Made by a program: the position numbers and the translations under genes. A DNA stretch of 10,991 bases, from the NCBI GenBank assembly GCA_015657535.1, contig JADHZB010002039.1, positions 3,171 through 14,161 on the forward strand, in the 5' to 3' direction. Below, piece by piece: positions 1-7,971 of the stretch; within the stretch, counting starts at the first letter, position 1, and each line of letters opens with the position of its first letter. The notes under the pieces are model-generated. The model was not told the origin of the DNA. It searched no databases and saw only the letters and a program-made list of their open reading frames with translations. The DNA comes from Nephromyces sp. MM_2019 (lineage: Eukaryota > Apicomplexa > Aconoidasida > Nephromycida).

Positions 1-95
1 ACACAGTAGCGCCAGTGAGCGCACACACACACATATAAGTGCGTTGGTTCCATAAACTCACACACAGTAGCGCCAGTGAGCGCACACACACACAT
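1..95. repeat. Direct repeat, 34 bp, two copies 61 bp apart
   Basis: An identical 34-base block starting acacagtagcgccagtgagc occurs at 1-34 and 62-95. It ends in a CA run in both copies. The 27 bases between the copies are not repeated again inside the window. Because the first copy starts at base 1, the array may continue to the left. It lies in what appears to be an intron of the ARS2-like gene on the minus strand. Confidence 0.85.
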
Positions 96-478
96 TCATT
101 GAATTCGGCCAGTAACCCTACTCTTCTTTCACCGGGAAAAAATAAAATGAAGGCCAACATTGGAAGGCAAATAACAATCTTTGCGAGTTTACATACGTTA
201 ACAGGTGGAGGGGATACAAAAAAAAACACACAGAAAAGAAACACACCCACGACGGCTATATACAAGCAGAACTATGTGTGTGAAACATCGAGAATCCAAA
301 AGAGATGAAGATGATTGAAAAACATCAAAAAAGCAGAAAAAACGCCCAAAACCTTCAAAAAAAGGAGAAAGTCATACACAAAATCACAAAAGTATCACAC
401 ACACACGTAGTTGCCTGCATAAACGCCGAAAAACCAGCGATTTCACACACACAACGGCACAAATATTAACAATATCAC

Positions 479-1660
479 CTCCAGTAAGCTCCTTGATTTA
501 TCACGGCTTCTTATGCACCTCCACTCATACTGACGGACTACAAGATCAGGACGATAAGCTTCGATAAAATGAGGCTTTTCCTGAAGAAAGCAAAGCAAAC
601 CAGCCAAAATGACACACAAGAAATGAGTAGACAAAAGGAAGTAATTAAAGCAATGAACTTCCCAAAAAATGCCTTTTCGCTGTTTTTTTTCTGCTTCATC
701 TTTTTCTCCTTCTCACACTTTTGCTTTTTCGTCACTTTCTCTTACCTCCCCCTTCTCCTCACTTTTATCCTCCCTTCTCTACCCTCCTCTCCCTCTTCTC
801 TCCCCAGAAAAAAAAACACACCACTTTAAAGCAAACAAAGCATGCCAATACATACAGCTAAAGGGGGTGTATATACACCTAAGCATCTCACCTTCATTTC
901 TTCAAAAACTCTACTATGAAACTGTTCGCGAAGTTCAACGTATTTATAGTACTTCTCAGTGACAACCTCAGGATTCATATTATCTTCCTAAGAATAAAAA
1001 GACAGGCGGGGGGGGGCAACTGAGTGTACGTACACTCGTGTGTGTTTTCGCTGTAGGGTGAGAGATTCAGAGTGAGATTCAAGCGTGGAAGAAAAAAATC
1101 GCTTAATGAGAAGAGGAAAAAGAAATTATACACACACACGGAAGGAATGTAGATTGGGAGAAATAGACATTCGGGAAAGCTTTGGGAGATAAAATCACAC
1201 ACACACACGGAAGTTAGAGGTGCAGAAAACTAGACAGTCTCCAGAGCTTCGAAAAAAAACCAGCACAAACACACAAAAAAACTCCTCTTTTTCATAATTA
1301 TACGCATTAGCTCTCGTTAAAGCAGTTTTTTCTCCTCATATTTCTGTGTGTTGTAAACTTCTATCAGAAAATTTAAGTTTACAGCCTCAGAAAGAAGCAC
1401 ACACAACGCTAAAAATGCAGAAATCTTCATCTTCAACGATTGCACTTTCTACCTCCCACCCTCCTCTTCACAAAACCCCTTAAAAAACACTGAAAAAGCA
1501 CAAAAACATGGAAGATCGCCTGAAGTTGCTTCGCACACACTATTACCTGCAGCAGTACAAAGTTTTTAAAGGACATAAGGGGTGAACGATAGCTGATTTT
1601 CCCCTCAAAAGAATCCTTGCTGCCCATAGCCATTTGAGCCTCGTCACTTCCCCCCGCCAT
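479..1660 (-). CDS. ARS2/SERRATE-like RNA-processing protein, N-terminal exons (3' part beyond left edge)
   Basis: ARS2/SERRATE proteins bind the nuclear cap-binding complex and direct capped transcripts to processing, export or decay. Three exons read on the minus strand: 1660-1547 (38 codons, starting MAGGSDEAQM), 987-892 (32 codons, starting EDNMNPEVV) and 580-479 (34 codons, starting EKPHFIEAYRP). All junctions are phase 0. Donors are gtaata, gtgaga and gtgata; acceptors are tattcttag and tttcttcag. The joined protein has PLMSFKNFVLLQ, then EDNMNPEVV and a YYKYVELREQF helix, then an FIEAYRPD segment. This order and spacing match the ARS2 N-terminal domain (human PLMTFKQFLLNQ, a RRYNDYKLDFRRQQ helix, FRSKYHPDE), recalled without an alignment. 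An in-frame TGA four codons upstream supports the start. Only 104 codons are visible; no convincing next exon was found in 1-478. Family call is fairly sure; exon borders are inferred. Confidence 0.82.
680..808 (+). repeat. Pyrimidine-rich tract (purine-rich on the gene's sense strand)
   Basis: About 130 bases of nearly continuous T/C on the plus strand, ending in ctccccag before a run of A. It lies inside ARS2-like intron 2 (581-891), whose sense strand is the minus strand, so the transcript would carry a purine-rich tract there. The plus-strand end looks like a splice acceptor, but no coding exon follows it on that strand. Confidence 0.7.
1022..1037. promoter_or_regulatory. Palindrome gagtgtacgtacactc, copy 1
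   Basis: A perfect 16-base palindrome around the core TGTACGTACA, inside intron 1 of the ARS2-like gene. It is the longest of four copies of this core in the window. A role as a protein-binding site is inferred only from its symmetry and recurrence. Confidence 0.4.
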
Positions 1661-2543
1661 CTTCACTATTCAAGAGAACTTCTCCCTCTTATCATTTGAG
1701 TCTGCGAAGAAAAAGCGGATAAAAAGCAAGAAATTCGTCAAAAAATTAACAAAAATCCTCAAATTTATCGATTTCTGAGAGTAAAATGGTAACAAAAAAT
1801 CTTCCTCTTCATCAACACGTAGATATCCACGTATTCTCATTTGTTTTATTTTGAAAGCGAAAATTTGGTTGTGTTCGTTCTACATATTTCCTCTTCTTCT
1901 TCTTCTTCCACATCAACCACCCTGCTTTCTGTACCTCCTGTTCATCTCTCTATTATCATCTACAATAGATTTAACTCCCGTTTAGGATATTTTGCATCTC
2001 CGAAAAATCTACCTCTTCAAACACTGCAAAAGTCCAAATTTGCAAGCCAAAACGTCTAATTTCCTCGAATTGTTTACCAAAAACACAAAAAAGCTGAAAT
2101 CTTTACGTTTTGCAGCGAGGAAGAAGAGATTTTCCGAGTGAAGACGAAGGAAAAGGTTAGAAAGCAGAGAATCGTCAGCTAAAAAGAGAAAAAACATAGA
2201 AACCCAATTTATTGGGCTTTTTTTTTATTGAAAGAAGCAGCGGAAAATTCCTGCTTCACCTCCATCTAATTTTATAGAAAAATAGCGAAATCTGCGGAAA
2301 ATTCCGATCGGAAGAAGAGAGAGATGAAGATGGAGATGAAGAGGGAGTAGCAGAAAAGATAGAGCTATGCCTACAAAGGGGGTAAAGGATGAAGATAGCG
2401 AAAGTGAGGAAGCAGGAAGTATACAAAAGCACTGTCAGACATACAAATAGAGATGAAGAGGAGGGAGTGTGTGCTGGGCTGATTTTGATGCTTTGGGGGA
2501 GTGTGTGTGCGGCAGATTGTAAATGAGGAGGGAATTTTAAACG
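1661..2543. other. Stretch upstream of the ARS2-like gene, no firm gene
   Basis: AT-rich and almost free of TG/CA repeats until about 2460. It should include the ARS2-like promoter, but no core promoter element is clear. A CTT run lies at about 1890-1908 and a purine-rich GAAGA/GATGAAG stretch at 2310-2345. A possible plus-strand terminal exon follows the acceptor acgttttgcag at 2115: reading from 2117 it encodes EEEIFRVKTKEKVRKQRIVS and a stop. It has no identified partner exon and is not called a gene. Confidence 0.5.
2203..2226 (+). terminator. Short hairpin followed by nine Ts
   Basis: CCCAAT and ATTGGG form a perfect six-base stem with a two-base loop at 2203-2216. A C and then nine Ts follow (2218-2226). 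It looks like an intrinsic terminator or an RNA polymerase III stop. Read on the minus strand the same bases contain AATAAA, so a poly(A) signal is an alternative reading. No RNA gene could be recognised next to it. Confidence 0.3.
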
Positions 2544-2841
2544 TTAAAAAGATGATACAAAGTCTTCGCTCGCAGCTTTTTGAACGAACTTCTGGGGATT
2601 TCGTGAAAAAGTCAACGCACGCACACAAGAAGGGGGGATTTCACACGCACACACCATGAGGGGGATTGTAAACACAGACACACAGGAGAAGGGGGATTGT
2701 ACACACATATGCAGCGAACAGACATGGGAGGATGCGCACACACAGCTAACACACACACAAAAAGCCAAACCCTATGAGGAGGAAAAGGCGCACGGTATAG
2801 CACTCAATGAGCTGCGCAAATCGCATTCTCACAGCAGCCAC
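2544..2841 (-). CDS. Candidate small split gene, minus strand, unrecognised
   Basis: Two exon-like segments. At 2841, after the acceptor tatgctcccag, an open frame encodes VAAVRMRFAQLIECYTV followed by a hydrophobic RLFLLIGFGFL, which could be a membrane segment. At 2591-2544, after ttcacgaaatccccag, a short segment encodes KFVQKAASEDFVSSF and a stop. Another frame of the second segment reads SSFKKLRAKTLYHLFNV and a stop, and would join in phase if the first exon ended at TTTTT|gtgtgt. The intervening sequence is TG-rich on the minus strand, as in the recognised genes. The start, possibly the ATG pair at 3046, does not join in phase. The opposite strand of the second segment is also open (IVNEEGILNVKKMIQSLRSQ), so even the strand is uncertain. 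Confidence 0.25.
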
Positions 2842-2992
2842 CTGGGAGCATACACACACACACACACACACAGGACTTTTGGGAGCCACAGACAAACGCA
2901 CACCAGACGCACCCCATACGCCCCACAAACGCACCAATACTCACACTAACACACATAATTTAATTCAAACCAACACACACACACACACCACC
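2642..2992 (+). repeat. CA-rich low-complexity region
   Basis: Dense CA runs on the plus strand, including (CA)n at about 2852-2872 and 2971-2988, with variants such as acgcacac. Several frames stay open across it only because the repeat carries no stop codons. Their products are almost entirely His/Thr, or Cys/Val on the other strand, and are not credible proteins. Confidence 0.8.
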
Positions 2993-3266
2993 ATGTTTAA
3001 AAGCCCACAGTCTCCGCCTCCTCAAACTCCCTCCCGCAGCCATCATCCCGACGAATTTGGTGATTTTTCATTGAAGTTTTTACAATTTAACGGATTTTTT
3101 CGGGAAAATCTTCAATTTTTGCTTACTTTCCTCGAAAATTTGTTGTTTACAAATCACTTTCCGCAGTTTTGCTGATTTGTGTGCGAGTTTTTCGTCAAGA
3201 GGAGGGAACTACAACTGAAGAAGTAGCCGCTTCAAACTTTTTTTGTCGTGTGCTTTGACGCTTTCA

Positions 3267-3498
3267 ATGCAAAAATTGTTTAAGGGAGTCTTCAAAGTTG
3301 AGGTAATCGAAGGAACCCACTTTAATGATGAAATATGTGCGTTGGTGTGTGTATTGGTATGTGTGTTGGTGTATGCGTGTTGGTGTGTTTGTTGATGTGT
3401 GAGTGAATCTTACTTATTCTGGCTGATTGTTCCTGCAGAAGCTGCCTATATTTAAAGATGTCTCAAGAACGCCTTCAAGAGGCGATGAAGGAGTTTGA
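3267..3498 (+). other. Spliced upstream ORF overlapping the prefoldin 6 start
   Basis: An ATG at 3267 opens a frame MQKLFKGVFKVE that ends at a donor-like site at 3303 (gag|gtaatc). A 136-base TG-rich segment follows and ends ttcctgcag at 3438. Joined in phase 0, the frame continues KLPIFKDVSRTPSRGDEGV to a TGA at 3496-3498. It therefore overlaps the first 14 codons of prefoldin 6 in another frame. If the intron is real it is a 5'-leader intron and this is an upstream ORF that would affect initiation at 3458. If transcription starts downstream of 3269, the upstream ORF is irrelevant. Confidence 0.35.
3334..3413 (+). repeat. Degenerate gttggtgtgt repeat in the putative leader intron
   Basis: Variants of gtgcgttggtgtgtgt and ttggtatgtgtg are strung together. 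The same words make up the 33-bp tandem repeat at 8224-8445 when that array is read on its minus strand. This suggests a shared intron-repeat family oriented with transcription. Confidence 0.6.
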
Positions 3499-3935
3499 TG
3501 TCGCCTTGGAAAGTAGGTTCGTGCATGGTCGTGTGTGTAAGCTATGTGAATATATGCAAGTTGATGTGTGTGTGGTTGTGCTTGTTGGTGTGAATTTCAG
3601 TGTGTGTGTTGGTGCGAATTACATTGTGTACGTGGTTTTGCGATTTACAGTGTGTTGGTGTGAATTAAAGTGTGTGTCGATGCGGTTCACCGTGTGTGTG
3701 TGTTGGTACGAATTTCAGTGTTTCTGTTGGTACGGATTCAAATTTATGCCTCTACCTTGAGTGTATATGTGTGTGTTAGTATCTGGTGATGCTAATAGTG
3801 GGATTCGCCTGTTTTAAGGGTGTGAGTCAGCTTCCGTGTGTGCAGCCTTATATTAATGCTTTTTTCACTGCCTGTGGGACAGAGTGTGTGTCTTGCTGTG
3901 CTAATTTGAATGATAGGTTGTGTTAGCCTAGTTGA

Positions 3936-3976
<41 letters not shown>

Positions 3977-5543
3977 TGGGTTAACTGAATTGGAGATTGT
4001 GTGTGTACCTCATCAGATGTCCAGAAGCATCGTCAGGCTATAGCACAGCTTGCGACACAAAAGCATGAGAATTCTCACGTATTGAAGGTGAGTTTTTTCC
4101 TTCACCTGTATACCCTGATATGTGTGTGCGTGTGTTTTTTTAATGAAAATTTCATGTTTTGTGTGTGATGGTGTCAGCTGAATGATGGCTTTGATGACGT
4201 ATTTTCCCTTTACGTTTTCATTATAAAAATGGATCAAGAACAAGCGGAAGAAGAAGAAGTAGAAGAAGAAGAAAAGGAAGAAGAGGAAAAGGAAGAAGAA
4301 CAAGAGGAGGAGGAAGAGGAAGAAGATCAGCAAGAAGCTCAACAAGAAGAGAATGAAGATGAGCTGTCAAGCAGCCGATCGATCGACAAAATTAAGCTAG
4401 TGTGTGTGAATGACTTACACACACAAAGCGGAGGCAGAATAATGCATCTTCAGCCTGCGTAATCGTAGAAACGATGCTTTTTGCAGTAGAAAAGCCTCCA
4501 CTTTCATCTTCTTCTTTAAAGGAGAGAGCAGCTCTCTCAATGAGGTGTGTACAGGACACCCAAAAATTCTTATACTTCTTTCTCAGCTCAATGGATGGCT
4601 TATGCTTCTGTGTGTGTGTTAGGAAATTGATGAGGTTGAAGATGATGCCATTATCTTCAAGCTTATTGGGCCCGTTTTGGTGAAGCAACCTCGAGATGAG
4701 GTGAAGGAAACTGTGAAAAAGCGACTGTCCTATATTAAGACGGAGATGTGAGTAGCTGCGTGTGTGTTTTGGGTTATCGCTGATGTGTGTGGCTTCTTGT
4801 GAGTTATCATGTGCAAATTCATGAGTTTCTTTTGCTGTGTTTATGCTGTTGCGTGTTAGCTCAGCTATCCAGAATGTTTATCAGCTACTTCCTTCTCTTT
4901 GCTGACTGCTGATACTCAAAGTTTGCTTCTTGTAAAAGCCGACTTTCGGGTGTAGATACACTCAGTTTTGTGTGTACACACTTGGTATTTTGTGTGTAAT
5001 TGTAGGGAACGAGCTGAAACTTTGATGCAGACTCTCAACACTAAAGTGAGCGAAAGTGCTGCGAAGGTATGGCTATTGGTGCATGTATGTGCATTTCGGT
5101 GTTTATATGTGTGTGTACGTGCATCGGTGTGTTTGTATTTGCATTGGTGTGCTTGTATGTTGATTTATGCCTTATTCTGTGCGTGTATATGCGTTGTTGT
5201 GCGTGTACCTTCATGTGCTGGTGTATATATGTGTGTGTGTACCTTCATGTGCTGGTATGTATGTGTGTGTGTAGCTTTGTGTGTTGTTATGGCTGCTGGT
5301 ATCTGATGTTGATCTGCTTGTCCATTTGAGCCTGCGTGTATGCATTGCAGTCCGTGTATATGCCCCCCAATGTGTACGAGCTTCCTTCAAAGCCTCATCA
5401 CTAGGAACGCTCTGAGTGCTGAGCCATGCTGCGTTGCCAGCGTACCAGTCTTGGTGTGTGTGTGTTCTTTCGGCTTATGTATATGACGCTCTTCACTCTC
5501 TCAGGTGGAGACTACGCAGAAGGCAATACGAGATCGCCAGTAA
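3458..5543 (+). CDS. PFDN6: Prefoldin subunit 6 (beta-type), five exons, complete
   Basis: Prefoldin is a cytosolic hexamer of coiled-coil subunits that binds unfolded actin and tubulin and passes them to chaperonin CCT; subunit 6 is beta-type. Exons: 3458-3512, 4017-4087, 4623-4747, 5006-5066, 5505-5543, giving 116 residues. Junction phases are 1, 0, 2, 0. Donors are gtaggt, gtgagt, gtgagt, gtatgg; acceptors end catcag, tgttag, ttgtag, ctctcag. The diagnostic part is in exon 3: DDAIIFKLIGPVLVKQ, which aligns with human NVVFKLLGPVLVKQ. It is followed by KKRLSYIKTEM (human GKRLDYITAEI). These hairpin strands are flanked by two helices: MSQERLQEAMKEF at the N-terminus and ERAETLMQTLNTKV...VETTQKAIRDRQ at the C-terminus. 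Length fits the family (human about 129). The start is the first ATG in this frame after a plausible acceptor, with an in-frame TGA farther upstream. An alternative last exon exists at 5351-5404. All splice sites are read by eye. Confidence 0.9.
3580..3750 (+). repeat. Degenerate TG-rich tandem repeat in prefoldin 6 intron 1
   Basis: Loose units of the form gtgtgtgttggtgcgaatttcag recur about four or five times with drift (gttggtgtgaattt, gttggtgcgaatta, gttggtgtgaatta, gttggtacgaattt, gttggtacggattc). Two end tttcag and one tttacag before tgt, so they resemble splice acceptors upstream of the true one at 4016. Confidence 0.6.
3940..3974 (+). repeat. (GT)n microsatellite in prefoldin 6 intron 1
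   Basis: An uninterrupted run of about 17 GT units on the sense strand of the prefoldin 6 gene, ending about 40 bases before the intron acceptor. Confidence 0.95.
4235..4345 (+). repeat. GAA/GAG-rich tract in prefoldin 6 intron 2
   Basis: About 110 bases of almost pure purine on the sense strand, reading as Glu-rich in one frame (MDQEQAEEEEVEEEE). It lies wholly inside the intron 4088-4622, whose two borders are fixed by the conserved prefoldin exons, so it is intronic repeat and not an acidic protein. The purine/pyrimidine strand bias could favour triplex DNA. Confidence 0.75.
5203..5256 (+). repeat. Two direct copies of a 20-base block in prefoldin 6 intron 4
   Basis: The block gtgtaccttcatgtgctggt occurs at 5203-5222 and again at 5237-5256, a 34-base period, within otherwise TG-rich intron sequence. 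Confidence 0.8.
5351..5404 (+). other. Possible alternative last exon of prefoldin 6
   Basis: After the acceptor tgcattgcag a phase-0 frame encodes SVYMPPNVYELPSKPHH and TAG. It joins exon 4 of prefoldin 6 in frame and would give a 121-residue protein. The segment is rich in proline and would end the C-terminal coiled coil early, whereas the exon at 5505 continues the helix. It is therefore kept as an alternative or decoy exon. Confidence 0.3.
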
Positions 5544-5644
5544 CCGATCAAGCGCCAATCGCTGCATTTCCCAGCTTCCTCCTTCGCGATTGATTGCCCC
5601 AGTGTGTGTGCAGTGTGCAGGGAGTGTGTGCGGGTGATCAAAGT

Positions 5645-6141
5645 ATGCGATTCTTTGAGGTGAAAGTCGCGTAGCGTAGTGCAGTCTTGAAACTAGGACA
5701 TCGTGGATAAGACAGTGAAGTTGCTAGCGCTGATCAGCAACTTTGTGGAGTGTGTGTGTGGAAGTGAAAGTCTTCTGTATACAAGAAAGGGCGTAAAGGC
5801 TATAGGTTTAGACGCTTCTTCATCTTCATCCTTCTACTGCAACTTTTACTTTGTGCAGTGCAGCGTGTGGACGTATGAGGCAGAGTGATCTCTTGCGACG
5901 CAGACACATGCATGCACACATAGAGGATGTACCCGTTGGGTATGTGTGTGAGTTACTCACACTTTGGGACTCTATATACTTTGAATAGTAATCCTAGCCT
6001 TTCGTTAACACACTATATAACTCCTATTATGTAATGAATGTGTGTGTGTGTGCTTGTAGGGCACGGCTTGTGTGTGTGTGTGTGTGCTTGTAGCCAATTG
6101 CCTGTGTGTGTGGCAGGTATGGAGAACTTGCCAGTAACTGA
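5645..6141 (+). CDS. Candidate small split gene downstream of prefoldin 6, unrecognised
   Basis: Exon-like pieces that join in frame: 5645-5659 (MRFFE, donor gtgaaa), 5697-5749 (DIVDKTVKLLALISNFV, after gaaactag), 5859-5939 (AACGRMRQSDLLRRRHMHAHIEDVPVG, after ctttgtgcag, donor gtatgt) and 6117-6141 (YGELASN and TGA, after tgtggcag). The product would be under 60 residues: an N-terminal helix followed by a basic segment. Weak points are the 37-base first intron, the poor gtgtgt donor after the second exon, and the start only about 100 bases after the prefoldin stop. Sense TG-richness of the intervening sequence agrees with plus-strand transcription. No family was recognised; the third piece is the most protein-like. 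Confidence 0.3.
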
Positions 6142-6719
6142 AGTAATCAAACCTTTTCTTGGGTTTGCTCACACACGGATCCGCATGTTCTCACTCTTAT
6201 CCCCAAATTGTTAGATCTCATCACCGCCTAGCGCACACACTACCAGGCAGCCTCGCCTCTGAAACACCCCATAACACACACACACACACACACACCCCGT
6301 GCACCCATTGCCAATCATACTACTGCTGGCGAGCTGCTGTTCACACACTGCAAAACACACGGTGAGGCACACTGCAGCACACACGGTGAGGCACACTGCA
6401 ACACACACGGTGAGGCACACTGCAGCACACACGGTGAGGCACACTGCAGCACACACGGTGAGGCACACTGCAGCACACACGGTGAGGCACACTGCAGCAC
6501 ACACTGCAAAGACGGAGATACATACACTACACACATTCCGACAAGCACACTTTACACAAAACTCAACAAACTGCAAAACACACAGCAACGCAAACTACAC
6601 ACACGGCGACGCACACACACTACACACACGCATACAAGCCCCACAAATTCCCCATGATGAGTCTGCCACACAGATGCTCACGCACAAACACTGGTAGCTA
6701 CAAGTTGGCATTCCCTTAG
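6142..6719. other. CA-rich stretch with no supported gene
   Basis: At about 6150 the plus strand changes from TG-rich to CA-rich. The stretch holds a (CA)n run at 6275-6294, the 24-bp tandem repeat and further CA-rich sequence up to the acceptor-like tcccttag at 6719. Open frames here read HTVRHTAA repeats or VCVC repeats and come from the repeats themselves. Confidence 0.6.
6361..6504 (+). repeat. 24-bp tandem repeat, six copies
   Basis: The unit ggtgaggcacactgcagcacacac starts at 6361, 6385, 6409, 6433, 6457 and 6481, with one visible substitution (gcaaca for gcagca in the second copy). Partial unit-like sequence flanks both ends. The period is a multiple of three, so every frame stays open; the plus-strand reading is HTVRHTAA. 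Each unit contains ctgcag and, eight bases later, g|gtgagg, which resemble a splice acceptor and donor. Confidence 0.95.
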
Positions 6720-7031
6720 AAAGCCTCTAATCCTTCTAGTAACGAGGAAAGCTTCGAGCGAAGCGCACACACACACAATCTTCAAGCATTTAAACGAGAA
6801 AGACTGATAGTTCGTATCTTCCAGAAGAAGCAAGCACTCGGCTATAAGTTAGATGGAACTGATCTCTCTACTGTGTTCCATTCCTGTGTGTGCGTATGCG
6901 AGCGTGCATGAATGCGTGTGTGCGTGCACAGGTGCTGAGATGCGGTAACTGTTCGTATGTGTGTGTGTGCAGACGTGATGGGGTGCAGTAATTTTCCGTA
7001 TGACATTGATGCAGACATGAAGAGGGAATGA
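6720..7031 (+). CDS. 3' exons of an unrecognised plus-strand gene
   Basis: After the acceptor ggcattcccttag, an open frame from 6720 to 6893 encodes KASNPSSNEESFERS, then a helix-like LQAFKRERLIVRIFQKKQAL and GYKLDGTDLSTVFHS. It ends at a gtatgc donor. A 13-base micro-exon at 6932-6944 (after cgtgcacag, donor gtaact) joins in phase to a last exon at 6973-7031 (after gtgtgtgcag), which encodes VMGCSNFPYDIDADMKRE and TGA. The segments between are TG-rich on the plus strand, as in prefoldin 6. The frame contains a CA run (encoding HTH), and no start codon or upstream exon was found, so the gene is incomplete. A direct splice from about 6885 to 6973 is an alternative. The sequence did not bring any family to mind. 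Confidence 0.4.
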
Positions 7032-7971
7032 GAGCCCACACATAAAGTGTGTGTTGCGATCGGCAGTTCCTTACAATGCACATGTAGAGGTGTACGTACA
7101 CTAGTGAGTCCGCTAACTACAGGAAATGAGGCACAAGCAGTTTGCCAAGATTGGCACATCACACACAGGGCAGCAAACAGTGCTAACACACAAAACAGCA
7201 GAGTAACCCACACACACACACAGGAATGTAGGCAGTGCTAACACGCGCAGTAGAAAGTGGAAAGCGCAAAAAAAACACACAAAACTAGACCGTACGAGCA
7301 CAAACGTGAGAAAGTAGAAGGTGCTAGCACACACATAACAGTAGAGAGCGCTACTACCACACACACACACACACACACTAGTATAAACATTGCCTGAGGC
7401 TATTCGGAGGTAGCTATGGGCTCGCACACACTGGATGGAGAGGCGTACTTAATAGGAGAACTACACGACAAAACTAGCAAATAGCTGCACGCATTAGCAC
7501 ACACATACACAAACACAAACCGATAAACAACAGCTAATACAAAACGGATATACACACACACACACTACTAAAATTGATGCACCCATGCGGTCACCTGGTA
7601 ACACACATATACCCACGCATACGCTCGTAAATCAACGAATGCACACACATACCAGAGCACACACCACGCATATGCCATCATAAAAAACCCGCACACACCC
7701 ACACACACATCGATATACACTCGCACACACGCAAGCACCAAAAGTCATACATATAAAACCCCCACACACATCGACACACACACACACTCTAGAGTGACAC
7801 ACATATACAACTCCCACACACACACACACACACACGCATGAACTTGCACACACACATCTAAGTAGGGAATTTAGCCTAATTGTTCGAGGGCTAGAAGAGC
7901 AGGGTACTATTCTTTTCCCTATAAAATAGAGTCTACACACACACACACACACACACATTTCCTCGCTCTTC
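7032..7971. other. CA-rich region without a supported gene
   Basis: CA runs at 7209-7222, 7358-7378, 7552-7565, 7782-7796, 7815-7834 and 7934-7958, with interspersed unique sequence. It lies between the last plus-strand exon and the possible stop of a minus-strand gene at 7972, so it may be a convergent 3' region. A minus-strand piece after tgtgttaccag (VTAWVHQF and stop, near 7597-7571) was noted but has no partner. Confidence 0.5.
7090..7101. promoter_or_regulatory. Palindrome gtgtacgtacac, copy 2
   Basis: A perfect 12-base palindrome, 59 bases after the stop of the plus-strand candidate ending at 7031. It has the same core as the copies at 1022, 8733 and 9267. Confidence 0.4.

Noticed and set aside
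1319..1381. Minus-strand segment AVNLNFLIEVYNTQKYEEKK ending in a stop, after an acceptor-like ctttctgag
   Set aside because: It falls inside ARS2-like intron 1, and exons on either side (LLQ and EDNMNPEV) join in phase with the family spacing when it is skipped.
2993..3175. Plus-strand frame MFKSPQSPPPQTPSRSHHPDEF with a Kozak-like accaccatg
   Set aside because: The frame drifts into Phe/Leu-rich AT sequence, has no good donor, and has no partner exon.
4229..4462. A Glu-rich plus-strand frame in prefoldin 6 intron 2
   Set aside because: It lies between conserved exons that join in phase when it is removed, and its composition is that of the GAA tract.
6211..6697. Long open frames of HTVRHTAA or CAAVCLTV repeats on both strands
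   Set aside because: They are produced by a stop-free 24-bp repeat with a period divisible by three; no flanking coding sequence supports them.
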